A DNA stretch of 64,000 nucleotides from an uncultured Collinsella sp. (GCA_905209455.1 CAJLTA010000002.1:62001-126000); one strand, 5' to 3'. Shown: positions 23,536 through 31,872, numbered from the stretch's first letter. Program-made: numbers and translations. The notes: generated from the sequence alone by a model not told the origin.

Positions 23536-24522
23536 ATGCCGATTAATGATCCCGAGAAGTCGGAGAATATGCGCAAGTCCATCCGCGTGTATTCCGGTTC
23601 CTCCAACCGTCCCCTCGCTCAGAAGATTGCTGAGTACCTTGGGGTCGAGCTTTCGGGCCTTACGCTAAAGCAGTTCGCCAATGGTGAGATTTACGCCCGC
23701 TACGACGAGACCGTCCGCGGCGCCGACGTCTTCCTGATTCAGTCCGTGGCCGGCGGCAACGTTAACGACATGCTCATGGAGCTGCTCATCGCCACCGACG
23801 CTGCCAAGCGCGCATCCGCCCGCTCCATCACCGCCGTTATCACCCACTACGGCTATGCCCGCCAGGACCGCAAGGCCGGCCCGCGCGAGCCCATCACCGC
23901 CCGCCTCGTTGCCAACCTGCTCGAGCGCGCCGGCGTCAACCGCATCATCACCCTCGACCTGCACCAGGGCCAGATCCAGGGCTTCTTTGATATCCCGGTT
24001 AACCACCTGTCCGCGCTGCCGCTGTTTGGCCAGTACTACAACAACATGCACTTCGACACCGACAACCTGGTTGTCGTCTCCCCCGACGTGGGTCGTGCCA
24101 AGGCCGCCAAGAAGCTGTCCGACATGCTCGGCTGCGACCTGGCCATCGCCCACAAGGGCCGTCCGCGCCACAACGCCGCCGAGGTCATGGGCATCATCGG
24201 TGACATCAAGGGCAAGACCTGCATCATCAACGACGACATGATCGACACCGCTGGCACCCTGTGCGCCAACGTCAAGGAGCTCAAGGCTATGGGCGCTGGC
24301 GACATCTACGTCTGCGCCACCCACGGCATCTTCTCCGGTCCGGCCATCGAGCGTCTGAACGACGCCCCGATCGTCGAGTGCCTCGTCACCGACGCCATTC
24401 CCGTCGAGGTCGGCGGTAAGATCAAGACCATCTCGGTCGCCGAGGAGTTCGCTCAGGCCATCTCCGCCGTTTACCACGAGGAGCCCGTCTCCACGCTCGT
24501 CGGCGGCGACTTCGCGCTGTAG
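23536..24522 (+). CDS. prs: Ribose-phosphate pyrophosphokinase
   Basis: Cytoplasmic enzyme of 328 residues that makes PRPP from ribose 5-phosphate and ATP for purine, pyrimidine, His, Trp and NAD synthesis. Visible motifs are the ATP loop region FANGEIYARYDETVRG, the flexible catalytic segment HYGYARQDRKAGPREPIT, the LDLHQGQIQGFF metal site, and the PRPP-binding loop NDDMIDTAGTL. The start ATG at 23536 has GGAGAAGG upstream. It supplies the purine genes (purF, purD and others) elsewhere in the window. Confidence 0.96.
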   Translation: MPINDPEKSENMRKSIRVYSGSSNRPLAQKIAEYLGVELSGLTLKQFANGEIYARYDETVRGADVFLIQSVAGGNVNDMLMELLIATDAAKRASARSITAVITHYGYARQDRKAGPREPITARLVANLLERAGVNRIITLDLHQGQIQGFFDIPVNHLSALPLFGQYYNNMHFDTDNLVVVSPDVGRAKAAKKLSDMLGCDLAIAHKGRPRHNAAEVMGIIGDIKGKTCIINDDMIDTAGTLCANVKELKAMGAGDIYVCATHGIFSGPAIERLNDAPIVECLVTDAIPVEVGGKIKTISVAEEFAQAISAVYHEEPVSTLVGGDFAL

Positions 24523-24545
24523 TCGCTCGACCCTCGCATCCCTCC

Positions 24546-24650
24546 GGAAGCCCCGGTCACGCCTGCGGGGTTATCACGCGAACGTCCTCGCCGCTTTGCG
24601 GCTGCGGGATGTTCGCTTTGATAACCCCTCCCGGCGTGTCCGGGGCTTCC
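24546..24650. repeat. 105-base hairpin between prs and pth
   Basis: Outer arms GGAAGCCCCGG (24546-24556 with 24640-24650). Inner arms GGGGTTATCA (24567-24576 with 24619-24628) and GCGAAC/GTTCGC continue the same fold. The apex holds CCGCTTTGCGG. It is much longer than a terminator and has no T-run. Tentatively related to the purE-carB hairpins. Confidence 0.75.
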
Positions 24651-24765
24651 TGCTGTCTCGGGGCAGCTGTTTTCTGAAATGACTTTGCTGCAACCTTTCC
24701 TCGCCTTCGGCGGGCGTGGTAGCCTTTGTCGTTGATTAAACTTTTATGTGTAACGGAGGACAAAC

Positions 24766-25395
24766 ATGGCAGCTGCACAGCCGCTTAAGATTCGCATGGT
24801 TGCCGGGCTTGGCAACCCGGGCGAGGAATATGCCGAGACCCGCCACAACGCTGGCTTCAAAGCGATCGACGAGCTGGCCCGTCAGGCCGGCGTCACGTAC
24901 TGGAAAAACCAAGCAGGCGCCGAGGTCGCGCTCATCAACATCAACGACCCCGAGGAAGAGGGCGGCAAGCGTCAGATTGTGCTGGTCAAGCCACAGTCGT
25001 ACATGAATACCTCGGGCGGTCCCATCTCCAAGCTTTGCCGCGAGTACAAAATCAAGGCCGAGGAGCTGCTCGTAATCCACGATGAGCTCGATATTCCCGC
25101 CGGCGACGTACGCGTTAAGGTGGGCGGCGGCCATGCTGGCCACAACGGGCTGCGTTCCATCATCGACAAGATGGGCAGCCGCGACTTCAGCCGCATCCGC
25201 ACCGGCATCGGCAACCCTCCCGGCAAGATGGCTGTCGCCGACTACGTGCTCAAGCAGCTGCGCGCCCGCGAGGCCGAGGACTTCCAGGATACCTGCGCCC
25301 GCGCCGCAGACGCCGCCGGCCTGGCGATCGTGCACGGCGTAATCTACGCCCGCGATCACGTCAACGGCGCCGCTTCCGCCAACGGCAAGCACTAA
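24766..25395 (+). CDS. pth: Peptidyl-tRNA hydrolase
   Basis: Enzyme of 209 residues that recycles tRNA from peptidyl-tRNA dropped by ribosomes. Family motifs are complete: GLGNPGEEYAETRHNAGF with the catalytic His, PQSYMNTSGG, VIHDELDIPAG, and GGGHAGHNGLRSI, which has the second conserved His and Asn. The tail after residue 195 is not conserved. Start: ATG at 24766 with GGAGGA upstream. A GGGACAG-type repeat begins at the stop codon itself. Confidence 0.95.
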   Translation: MAAAQPLKIRMVAGLGNPGEEYAETRHNAGFKAIDELARQAGVTYWKNQAGAEVALININDPEEEGGKRQIVLVKPQSYMNTSGGPISKLCREYKIKAEELLVIHDELDIPAGDVRVKVGGGHAGHNGLRSIIDKMGSRDFSRIRTGIGNPPGKMAVADYVLKQLRAREAEDFQDTCARAADAAGLAIVHGVIYARDHVNGAASANGKH

Positions 25396-25429
25396 AGCCT
25401 ACCATTTAGGGACAGGCTTATTTTGGCAG
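25393..25429. repeat. GGGACAG-type palindrome starting at the pth stop codon
   Basis: Begins with the TAA stop: TAAAGCCTACCATTTAGGG, then ACAGGCTTATTTTGG. Nearly the same sequence follows the purF stop (36538-36574, reverse strand), and a diverged copy lies at 25563-25598. Confidence 0.75.
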
Positions 25430-25501
25430 CTTTTATCTGCGGAAACACCTCAGTTGCGGCATCGCAATCAACCGCGCGCCGACTTACACACATAGCGCCC
25501 C

Positions 25502-25543
25502 AAAGGGGGCCGGCCTCATCACAACCCGAGGCCGGCCCCCTTT
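25502..25543. terminator. Symmetric terminator behind pth
   Basis: Perfect 16-base stem AAAGGGGGCCGGCCTC with its complement and a 10-base loop. A/T flanks allow function in both directions. Confidence 0.8.
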
Positions 25544-25562
25544 GCCGTTTTACCCGATAAAA

Positions 25563-25598
25563 CTGACCAAAATAAACCTGCCCCTATTTGGTAGGCCA
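25563..25598. repeat. GGGACAG-type palindrome (diverged copy)
   Basis: TGACCAAAATAAACCTGCCC followed by CTATTTGGTAGGCCA, the same layout as at 36538-36574. Confidence 0.65.
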
Positions 25599-25658
25599 AA
25601 GTGGATAAACCCTGCTCCCAACCGCCGAAGATACACGTAAGCGACATGTCCATGAGGG

Positions 25659-25664
25659 TATAAT
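25659..25664 (+). promoter_or_regulatory. Candidate -10 (TATAAT) of nfnAB
   Basis: Perfect TATAAT about 105 bases upstream of nfnA. No TTGACA-like -35. The leader between it and nfnA has no recognised riboswitch. Confidence 0.45.
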
Positions 25665-25769
25665 TTGCACCGTATGTCTGCACAACGCCTGTGCGCGTAC
25701 GGTTTTATTCGGGCTACCGTCCATTTCCGTGGAGGCACGGTTCGGTCGCCCTAACAAGAGAGGGGTTCT

Positions 25770-26609
25770 ATGTATAAGATCCTGGAGAAGACGCAGTTCT
25801 CGGAGAAGGTGTTCAAGTTCCGCATCGAGGCGCCCGCAATCGCCAAGCATGCGCACGCTGGACAGTTCCTCATGGTTCGCGCCAATGAGACGGGCGAGCG
25901 TGTCCCGTTTACCCTGGCCGGCTGGAACGGTGACGAGGGCTGGGTCGAGTTCATCTTCATGGTGATCGGCAAGACCACCGAGATGCTTTCCACCTACGAG
26001 GCCGGCGAGTCGCTGCGCGACGTCGTGGGCCCGCTGGGCGTTCCCACCGAGATGGCTGAGGGCCCCTGCGCCGTCATTGGCGGCGGCGTCGGCCTGGCAA
26101 TTGCCTTCCCGGTCGCCAAGCACCTGGTCGAGACCGGCCACGAGGTGCACGCCATCATGGGCGCCCGCACCAAGGACCTCCTGCTCATGGAGGACCAGTT
26201 CCGCGAACTCCTCGACGAGGACCACATCCACATCACCACTGACGACGGTTCCTACGGCGAGCAGGGCGTTGTCACCGCTCCGCTGGAGCGTCTGCTGCAG
26301 GACAAGGCCGTGAGCCAGGTCTTCTGCGTCGGCCCCGTTCCGATGATGAAGTTCTCGACCCTCACCGCCCAGAAGTACGACACCCCCATCACCGCGTCGC
26401 TCAACCCCATCATGGTTGACGGCACCGGTATGTGCGGCTGCTGCCGCGTCGAGGTGGGCGGCGTGACCAAGTTCGCTTGCGTCGACGGCCCCGACTTCGA
26501 TGCCACCCTGGTCGACTGGGATGACCTTCGTGCCCGCCAGGCCGCTTACCGTTCCGAAGAGGGCGCGTCCCTCAAGGCCTATGAGGAAAAGAGCTGCGCA
26601 TGCCACTAG
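25770..26609 (+). CDS. nfnA: NADH-dependent ferredoxin:NADP+ oxidoreductase, small subunit NfnA
   Basis: FAD/NAD-binding subunit of 279 residues of the electron-bifurcating transhydrogenase. The N-terminal flavin barrel includes RVPFTLAGWN. The NAD fold has VIGGGVGLAIAFPVAKHL, HAIMGARTKDLLLMEDQF and CVGPVPMMKF. A C-terminal [2Fe-2S] site is formed by GMCGCCRVEVGG and FACVDGPDFDA. The family is shared with sulfide dehydrogenase and dihydroorotate dehydrogenase electron-transfer subunits. The next gene identifies it as Nfn, because the large subunit overlaps by 10 bases. In this organism it would exchange electrons with the ferredoxin pool used by the Ech hydrogenase. Start: ATG at 25770 with GAGAGGGG upstream. 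Confidence 0.9.
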   Translation: MYKILEKTQFSEKVFKFRIEAPAIAKHAHAGQFLMVRANETGERVPFTLAGWNGDEGWVEFIFMVIGKTTEMLSTYEAGESLRDVVGPLGVPTEMAEGPCAVIGGGVGLAIAFPVAKHLVETGHEVHAIMGARTKDLLLMEDQFRELLDEDHIHITTDDGSYGEQGVVTAPLERLLQDKAVSQVFCVGPVPMMKFSTLTAQKYDTPITASLNPIMVDGTGMCGCCRVEVGGVTKFACVDGPDFDATLVDWDDLRARQAAYRSEEGASLKAYEEKSCACH

Positions 26610-28009
26610 TTAACGGTCGTTTCGTTGCCGATATGAAGTCGCCCCGCACCCCCGATAACGAGGAGCCGGCTGCCGAGCGCGCCTGCGACTTCCGCCCCGT
26701 CGACAAGGGCTTCACCGAGGAGATGGCGCTGGCCGAGGCCGAGCGCTGCCTCAACTGCAAGAAGCCGTTCTGTGTTGAGGGCTGCCCCGTCAACATCAAC
26801 ATCCCCCGCTTTATCGAGCAGATCCGCGAGAAGGACTTCGGCGGCGCTCTCGATACCATCCGCGAGGACTCCATGCTTCCCGCCATCTGCGGCCGCGTCT
26901 GCCCGCAGGAGAACCAGTGCGAGGGCAAGTGCATCCGTGGCAAGAAGTCCGAGCCCGTGGCCATCGGCCAGCTCGAGCGCTTCCTGGGTGACCGCCCCGA
27001 GCTCGCGTCCACGCCCAAGATGGCTCCCAAGAACGGCAAGAAGGTCGCCGTCGTCGGCTCCGGCCCGTCCGGCATCACCTGCGCCGGCGAGCTCGCCCGC
27101 AACGGCTTTGACGTTACCGTCTTTGAGGCATTCTTCACCGGCGGCGGCGTGCTGGTCTACGGCATCCCCGAGTTCCGTCTGCCCAAGGCAGTCGTCAAGC
27201 GCGAGATTGACGGCCTGGAGGACATGGGCGTCAAGTTTGAGTACAACTCCGTCGTGGGCAACATGGCCACGGCCGAAGAGCTGTTCGAGCAGGGCTTCGA
27301 CGCCATCTACGTGGCGACCGGCGCTGGCCTGCCCAAGTTCCTCAACGTCCCCGGCGAGAACCTGCCCAACGTCTTCTTCGCGAACGAGTACCTCACCCGC
27401 GTGAACCTGATGAAGGCCAACAAGTTCCCCGAGTACGATACCCCCACCAAGCACGGCAAGAACGTCGTCGTCTTTGGTGGCGGCAACGTGGCTATGGACG
27501 CCGTCCGTACCGCCAAGCGTCTGGGCGCCGAGCACGCCATCATCGCTTACCGCCGTACCGAGGACGAGATGCCCTGCCGTCGTGCCGAGCTGCACCACGC
27601 CAAGGCCGAGGGCGTCGAGGTTCTGCCGCTCGTTTCCCCGCTCGAGTTTGTCGCTGGCGAGGACGGCTCCGTGTGCGCCGTCAAGGTCCAGAAGATGGAG
27701 CTCGGCGAGCCCGACGAGTCCGGCCGTCGTCGCCCGGTGCCCATCGAGGGCGCCATCGAGGAGATCCCCTGCGACGTCGCGATCTCGGCTATCGGCACCA
27801 ACGCCAACCCCTTCGCAAAGAAGATCGGCGGCAAGATGGAGCTCAACAAGTGGGGCTACATCGTCGCCGACGAGGAGACCGGCCAGACCACCGATCCCCG
27901 CATCTGGGCCGGCGGCGACATCGTCACCGGTGCCGCTACGGTCATTCTGGCGATGGGCGCTGGCAAGAAGGCCGCCGCTTCCATCACCAAGAGCCTGCTG
28001 GGCGAGTAA
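26600..28009 (+). CDS. nfnB: NADH-dependent ferredoxin:NADP+ oxidoreductase, large subunit NfnB
   Basis: Large subunit of 469 residues of the glutamate-synthase small-chain family. Two N-terminal [4Fe-4S] sites are visible (CLNCKKPFCVEGCPV and ICGRVCPQENQCEGKC). They are followed by an FAD fold (VVGSGPSGITCAGELA), the FFTGGGVLVYGIPEFRLPK segment, an NADPH fold (VFGGGNVAMDAVRTAKRLG with a downstream YRRTEDEMPCR) and the C-terminal FAD motif (IWAGGDIVTGAATVI). With NfnA it couples NADPH, NADH and ferredoxin by flavin bifurcation. A stand-alone NADPH glutamate synthase beta chain would lack the adjacent nfnA. Translation is coupled through the 10-base overlap. Confidence 0.92.
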   Translation: MPLVNGRFVADMKSPRTPDNEEPAAERACDFRPVDKGFTEEMALAEAERCLNCKKPFCVEGCPVNINIPRFIEQIREKDFGGALDTIREDSMLPAICGRVCPQENQCEGKCIRGKKSEPVAIGQLERFLGDRPELASTPKMAPKNGKKVAVVGSGPSGITCAGELARNGFDVTVFEAFFTGGGVLVYGIPEFRLPKAVVKREIDGLEDMGVKFEYNSVVGNMATAEELFEQGFDAIYVATGAGLPKFLNVPGENLPNVFFANEYLTRVNLMKANKFPEYDTPTKHGKNVVVFGGGNVAMDAVRTAKRLGAEHAIIAYRRTEDEMPCRRAELHHAKAEGVEVLPLVSPLEFVAGEDGSVCAVKVQKMELGEPDESGRRRPVPIEGAIEEIPCDVAISAIGTNANPFAKKIGGKMELNKWGYIVADEETGQTTDPRIWAGGDIVTGAATVILAMGAGKKAAASITKSLLGE

Positions 28010-28040
28010 TCACCCTCAGCGCTAGCCATTAAACGGCAAA

Positions 28041-28070
28041 GCCCCTGTCGAGCACACGCTCGGCGGGGAC
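28041..28070 (+). terminator. Terminator of nfnAB
   Basis: Stem GCCCCTGTCGAGC / GCTCGGCGGGGAC (with wobble) followed by TTTTTC. Confidence 0.85.
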
Positions 28071-28091
28071 TTTTTCTATGCCGGCCGTCCC

Positions 28092-28126
28092 ACCACCACA
28101 AAGGTGCCTGTCCCCTTTGTGGTGGT
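28092..28126. repeat. GGGACAG-type palindrome with ACCACCACAAAGG arms
   Basis: Arms 28092-28104 and 28114-28126 are perfect; the loop contains CTGTCC. It lies 10 bases behind the stop of the minus-strand gene at 28136. The 17-mer ACCACCACAAAGGTGCC recurs at 60088-60104, also just behind a stop codon. Confidence 0.8.
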
Positions 28127-28135
28127 TTTGGTCGG

Positions 28136-28759
28136 TTAGCCTTCGAGTTGGGCCACCTTGTAGCGGTAGGCCGCGGCGATGACGTCCTTGCAGCCTTCGC
28201 GGCCCAGCTTGGCGCGGTTGACTACGATATCCTTACCGCTCGTCATCTTCCATTTGCCGGCACTGTAGCGCTTATAGAACGCCTCGCGCGCCTTCTGCTG
28301 CTGCTTGACCAGCTTGGCGCCCTTCTTTTTGTTAAGTCCGCGCTTCTTGCGCACGATCTCGACGCGGTCCTCAAAGGGTGCGGTCACCAACACGGCAATG
28401 TGGTTGGGGTTGTTACGCAGCAGGTAATCGGACAGACGGCCTTCGATAATGCAGCTCTCGGTCTCACCCAGATCCAAAATCACCTGGCTCATCTTTTGGA
28501 ACAACTTATCCGAGTACGAACGCGCATCGTAGCGGTCGGGCAGAAACGCCATGTTCTCCACGGCCAGACGTTCGTCATAGGCGGCCATCTTATCGAGCGA
28601 CTCACCCGCACGCAGCGACGCACGCACCAGCAGCTCGTTGTCATACAGCGGAATCCCCAACTCGTCAGCAAGCATGCGACCAATCTCGTGGCCCTCGGCG
28701 CCAAAGTCGCGCGCGATGGTAATGACCACAGGACTCTTCTTGTTCTCCAGATCGCTCAT
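28136..28759 (-). CDS. Cytidylate-kinase-like family protein
   Basis: A 207-residue P-loop-type protein of the cytidylate-kinase-like family (Cytidylate_kin2 pattern). It opens VITIARDFGAEGHEIGRMLA, where true CMP kinases have a GxxGxGKS loop, then LGIPLYDNELL, and has CIIEGRLSDYLL and the basic segment VEIVRKKRGLNKKKGAKL. Proteins of this family are common in gut Firmicutes and Actinobacteria, usually without proven substrate; nucleotide kinase activity is only presumed. Start: ATG at 28759 with AAGGAA upstream; 15 further in-frame codons lack a site and read through a repeat. The gene may be cotranscribed behind the amino-acid transporter. Confidence 0.75.
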   Translation of the reverse strand: MSDLENKKSPVVITIARDFGAEGHEIGRMLADELGIPLYDNELLVRASLRAGESLDKMAAYDERLAVENMAFLPDRYDARSYSDKLFQKMSQVILDLGETESCIIEGRLSDYLLRNNPNHIAVLVTAPFEDRVEIVRKKRGLNKKKGAKLVKQQQKAREAFYKRYSAGKWKMTSGKDIVVNRAKLGREGCKDVIAAAYRYKVAQLEG

Positions 28760-28776
28760 CGCGATTCCTTTCTCTA

Positions 28777-28805
28777 TGTGACAAAGGGGCTGTCCCTTTG
28801 CCACA
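28777..28805. repeat. GGGACAG-type palindrome with TGTGACAAAGGG arms
   Basis: TGTGACAAAGGG faces CCCTTTGCCACA (one mismatch). It lies immediately behind the stop of the permease gene at 28808 and just upstream of the kinase-like gene. Confidence 0.75.
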
Positions 28806-28807
28806 TT

Positions 28808-29446
28808 CTACGCTGCCACCATTCGCCTCTGATATGCGCGAACCAGCAGCGAGATACCAAAGTTGAGCACAAAGTACATCGCAAACACCAGGCCGTAGAG
28901 CATAAGCACCTGCGACAGGTCGATCGCGTGGGCCATCACGACGTTTGCCGTGTACATGAGCTCGGCCACGTTAATGCCCGAAAGATACGAGCTGTCCTTG
29001 ATGACAGTCGTGCATTGGCTAAACAGCGCCGGAATGATTGTCTTAAACGTCTGCGGCAGAATGATGTAGCGCATGGTGGCAAAGAAGCCAAAGCCCTGGC
29101 TCTGCGCTGCCTCAAACTGGCCGCGCGGAATCGAGTTGAGGCCGCCGCGCACAATCTCGGCCATAACAGCACTGGTAAACAGCGTAAAGGCGATGGTCGA
29201 AATCACGATGTCCAAACCCTGTACCGTAAAGTAGATAAACAGGATCCACAGCAGGTTCGGCGTGCAACGGAACAGCTCAATATAGGCACTCACCAAAATA
29301 CGGAACGGGCGGGGCGCATAGCTTTTAACAAGCGCCAGCACCGTGCCAAAGATGAGCGAGAAAAAGATCGACAGCGCCGAGATCTCGATCGTCTTAACAA
29401 AGCCGCCCCAGATGTAGAGCAGGTTGGTCGCGTTGAAGATTTCCAT
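28808..29446 (-). CDS. Amino-acid ABC transporter permease (HisM/GlnP type)
   Basis: Membrane permease of 212 residues with about five helices. The ABC coupling motif is EAAQSQGFGFFATMRYIILPQ, and the N-terminal segment GGFVKTIEISALSIFFSLIFGTVLALVK is typical of polar amino-acid (PAAT) permeases. It should form a heterodimer with the permease 3 bases upstream, served by the lipoprotein and ATPase of the same operon. It is the last transporter gene. The specificity is unknown; glutamine, glutamate and basic amino acids are typical for the family. Confidence 0.9.
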   Translation of the reverse strand: MEIFNATNLLYIWGGFVKTIEISALSIFFSLIFGTVLALVKSYAPRPFRILVSAYIELFRCTPNLLWILFIYFTVQGLDIVISTIAFTLFTSAVMAEIVRGGLNSIPRGQFEAAQSQGFGFFATMRYIILPQTFKTIIPALFSQCTTVIKDSSYLSGINVAELMYTANVVMAHAIDLSQVLMLYGLVFAMYFVLNFGISLLVRAYQRRMVAA

Positions 29447-29449
29447 GCG

Positions 29450-30196
29450 CTAGGCCTCCTCTACGTTGTCGAGCCCCAGCTCGGCCAGGCTCACGCCGCG
29501 CGGACGCTCCTTGGAGCGGCGCTCGAGCCACTGCACCAGCATGGCGAGCGGAAAGCAGATGATGAAGTACATAAGGCAGCAGACGATGTATCCCTGCAGG
29601 TAGCCGTACAGACTCACAAAGTTGTCGGAACGGTACATAAGGTCGCCGCCGGCCACGAGCGCCAGCACCGACGTGTTCTTGACCAGGTTGAGCGCCTGGT
29701 TACACAGCGGGGGCAGAATGATTTTGAACGTCTGGGGCAGCACGATGTACCAGTACGCCTGCGCACGGGTGAAGCCCTGGCTCTGGGCCGCCTCCATCTG
29801 ACCGCGCGGAACCGCCTCGATACCAGTGCGGATGACCTCCGAGATGTAGGCCGCGTGATACAGGCCCACGCCCAAGAAGCCCAGCACGAACGGTGCGATG
29901 CGCACCGGCTGGTCGGCACCGGTTATGGCCTGCAAAAACTGCGGACCGGCCATGTACATAAAGAGCACCTGTACGGGCAACGGGGTGTTCTGGTAAAACT
30001 CCACGTACACGCGGCTTATGGCGCGCAGCACGCGCGAGCGAGTGGTAGAGAACACGCCCAGCAGCGTGCCCAGCACCAGCGACAGCAACAGACCGGCAAC
30101 GACCACCTGCAGCGTCACGCCAAAGCCCTCCCAGAAGGGCCCCATGTTTTGAAATGTCGTCGACCAACGGTCGGCGTCAAATAATCCTTCGAGCAT
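29450..30196 (-). CDS. Amino-acid ABC transporter permease (HisQ type)
   Basis: Second permease of the polar amino-acid transporter, 248 residues. Helices start with GFGVTLQVVVAGLLLSLVLGTLLGV; the conserved loop VEFYQNTPLPVQVLFMY and coupling motif EAAQSQGFTRAQAYWYIVLPQ are present. The C-terminal tail (LERRSKERPRGVSLAELG) is cytoplasmic. Start: ATG at 30196 with AAGGAAGG upstream; 11 codons further upstream in frame there is a start that overlaps the binding-protein gene and lacks a site. The next gene follows after 3 bases. Confidence 0.9.
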   Translation of the reverse strand: MLEGLFDADRWSTTFQNMGPFWEGFGVTLQVVVAGLLLSLVLGTLLGVFSTTRSRVLRAISRVYVEFYQNTPLPVQVLFMYMAGPQFLQAITGADQPVRIAPFVLGFLGVGLYHAAYISEVIRTGIEAVPRGQMEAAQSQGFTRAQAYWYIVLPQTFKIILPPLCNQALNLVKNTSVLALVAGGDLMYRSDNFVSLYGYLQGYIVCCLMYFIICFPLAMLVQWLERRSKERPRGVSLAELGLDNVEEA

Positions 30197-30221
30197 TCGA
30201 TTCCTTCCTTGGACGATGCGC

Positions 30222-31097
30222 CTATACAAGACCCCAGGTCTTGACCTCTTGGTCGAGCCAACCGTCGGCCAGGCGATCGCAAATCACCTGATCGACCACG
30301 GCCGAAAGGTCGCAGCCCTTCTTGGTCGCCACGCCGTAGCCCTGCTCGCCAAACTTGACCTCGGGCTGCAGCAGCTCAACGGTCTCGTTCATGTAACCGG
30401 CCAGCGTGGAGCGGTCCATGGCAAAGACATCGATATTGCCGGCGTCGAGCGAACTCTTGATGATGGGGTAGCCGCTAAAGGCCCTAAACTCGGGCTTGCA
30501 GCTAAAGCCGTTGTCCTTGATCATCTGCTCGATCAGGCCCTGCGTGGTAGCACCCTGGCTCACGCCGATGACCTTGCCGTCCAGGTCCTCAATCGAGGTA
30601 AAGCCCGAACGCTTCTTGACCATGAGTCCCACGTAGTCGGTGCGGTACGGCGTCGAGAAATCCCAGCTCTTCTTGCGCTCGTCGGTGATGGTGTAGGTCG
30701 CCGCGACCACGTCAAGCTGGCCGTTATCGATCAGCGGGCCGCGCGTCTTGGGCGTTACATCGGTAAACTCGACAAGCTCCTGGGCGCGGGCCTCCTTGTA
30801 ACTCACGCCAAAGACGGCAGCAGCGATCTGGTAGCACAAATCAACTTCCATGCCCTCAAAGCGGCCCTTGGCGGTGTCGTAATAGCCATAGCCGGGAACG
30901 TCCTTCTTAACGCCGGCATTCAGATGGCCACGCGACTTGATGGCCGCAAGCTTGGACCCCTTGTCGGAGCCCTCGCTGCTGGTGGAGTTGCCGCAACCGG
31001 CAAGCGCGGTCCCCGTCAGCGCAAGCATGCCGGCGCCCGCCAGCTGCAAAAAGTGACGGCGCGACACGGCCGCCCTCGTCATATCCGTCATGTCCAT
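30222..31097 (-). CDS. Amino-acid ABC transporter substrate-binding lipoprotein with twin-arginine signal
   Basis: Extracellular solute-binding protein of 291 residues, SBP family 3. The N-terminus has SRRHFLQLAGAGML with twin arginines at 13-14 and a lipobox LAGC with Cys35, so it is probably a Tat-exported lipoprotein, as is common in Actinobacteria. The mature part has the two-lobe pattern: GVKKDVPGYGYYD, GRFEGMEVDLCYQIAAAVFG, DVVAATYTITDERKKSWDFSTPY (substrate Arg/Asp region) and VIGVSQGATT. A negative-polar or amide amino acid is likely but not certain. The ATG at 31097 is used; a GTG one codon earlier is possible. It follows the ATPase gene by 8 bases. Confidence 0.9.
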   Translation of the reverse strand: MDMTDMTRAAVSRRHFLQLAGAGMLALTGTALAGCGNSTSSEGSDKGSKLAAIKSRGHLNAGVKKDVPGYGYYDTAKGRFEGMEVDLCYQIAAAVFGVSYKEARAQELVEFTDVTPKTRGPLIDNGQLDVVAATYTITDERKKSWDFSTPYRTDYVGLMVKKRSGFTSIEDLDGKVIGVSQGATTQGLIEQMIKDNGFSCKPEFRAFSGYPIIKSSLDAGNIDVFAMDRSTLAGYMNETVELLQPEVKFGEQGYGVATKKGCDLSAVVDQVICDRLADGWLDQEVKTWGLV

Positions 31098-31105
31098 CAC
31101 CGCAC

Positions 31106-31837
31106 CTAGTGCAGAATCTTGGACAGGAACTCGCGGCAGCGCGGGTTCTCGGGGTTATCGAAGAAGTGCTCGGGCGTGCCCTCCTCCAGGATGCGGCCGT
31201 CCTCCATAAAGATGACGCGGTCGGCCACCTGGCGCGCAAAGCCCATCTCGTGCGTCACGCAGATCATGGTGATGTCCTCCTGCGCGAGCTCAATCATAAC
31301 GTCCAAGACTTCCTGGACCATCTCGGGGTCGAGCGCCGAGGTCGGCTCGTCAAACAGGATGATGGGCTGCTTGGTGCACAGGGCACGGGCGATGGCGATG
31401 CGCTGCTGCTGACCGCCCGAGAGATTCTGCGGATACTCGCCGGCCTTATGCGCCATGCCGACGCGCTTGAGCGCGGCAATGGCGATCTCGGTCGCCTCCT
31501 CCTTGCTCTTCTTTTGCAGCTTGATGGGTGCGAGCGTCAGGTTGCCCAGCACCGTCATGTTGGGATACAGGTTGAACTGCTGAAACACCATGGAGCTGTA
31601 CTTGCGAGCCATCTCCAGGTGATTCTTTTTGGTGAGCGGCGTACCGTCGATGACGACCTCGCCCGACGTGGGCTCCTCCAGATAATCGACGCAACGGATG
31701 AGCGTCGACTTACCCGAGCCGGAAGGCCCGATCATTACGAGCTTCTCGCCGCGCTTGACGGTGAGATTGATATCTTTGAGCACATGCAGGTCGCCAAAGT
31801 ACTTGTTGAGATGCTTGATCTCGATCATGTCTGCCAT
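31106..31837 (-). CDS. Amino-acid ABC transporter ATPase (GlnQ/HisP type)
   Basis: ATP-binding subunit of 243 residues for the polar amino-acid transporter and the first gene of its operon. It shows GPSGSGKSTLIRCVDYLE (Walker A), the Q-loop MVFQQFNLYPNMTVLGN, the signature LSGGQQQRIAIARAL, Walker B ILFDEPTSALDPEMV and the switch His in CVTHEMGFARQVADRVIFM. These are nearly invariant for this subfamily. The start at 31837 has GAAGGG upstream. A TACAAT -10 lies about 36 bases before the start. Confidence 0.95.
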   Translation of the reverse strand: MADMIEIKHLNKYFGDLHVLKDINLTVKRGEKLVMIGPSGSGKSTLIRCVDYLEEPTSGEVVIDGTPLTKKNHLEMARKYSSMVFQQFNLYPNMTVLGNLTLAPIKLQKKSKEEATEIAIAALKRVGMAHKAGEYPQNLSGGQQQRIAIARALCTKQPIILFDEPTSALDPEMVQEVLDVMIELAQEDITMICVTHEMGFARQVADRVIFMEDGRILEEGTPEHFFDNPENPRCREFLSKILH

Positions 31838-31872
31838 GAATGTCCCTTCCCTGCGTTTACACGAGTTGAACT

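Larger units (their letters stand above)
25396..25769. other. Intergenic region between pth and nfnA
   Basis: No gene. It holds two GGGACAG-type repeats (25393-25429 and 25563-25598), a strong symmetric terminator (25502-25543) and a TATAAT -10 (25659-25664) for nfnA. Confidence 0.75.

Noticed and set aside
25665..25769. Riboswitch in the nfnA leader
   Set aside because: The leader of about 95 bases shows no conserved riboswitch core that I recognise, and no terminator hairpin precedes nfnA.
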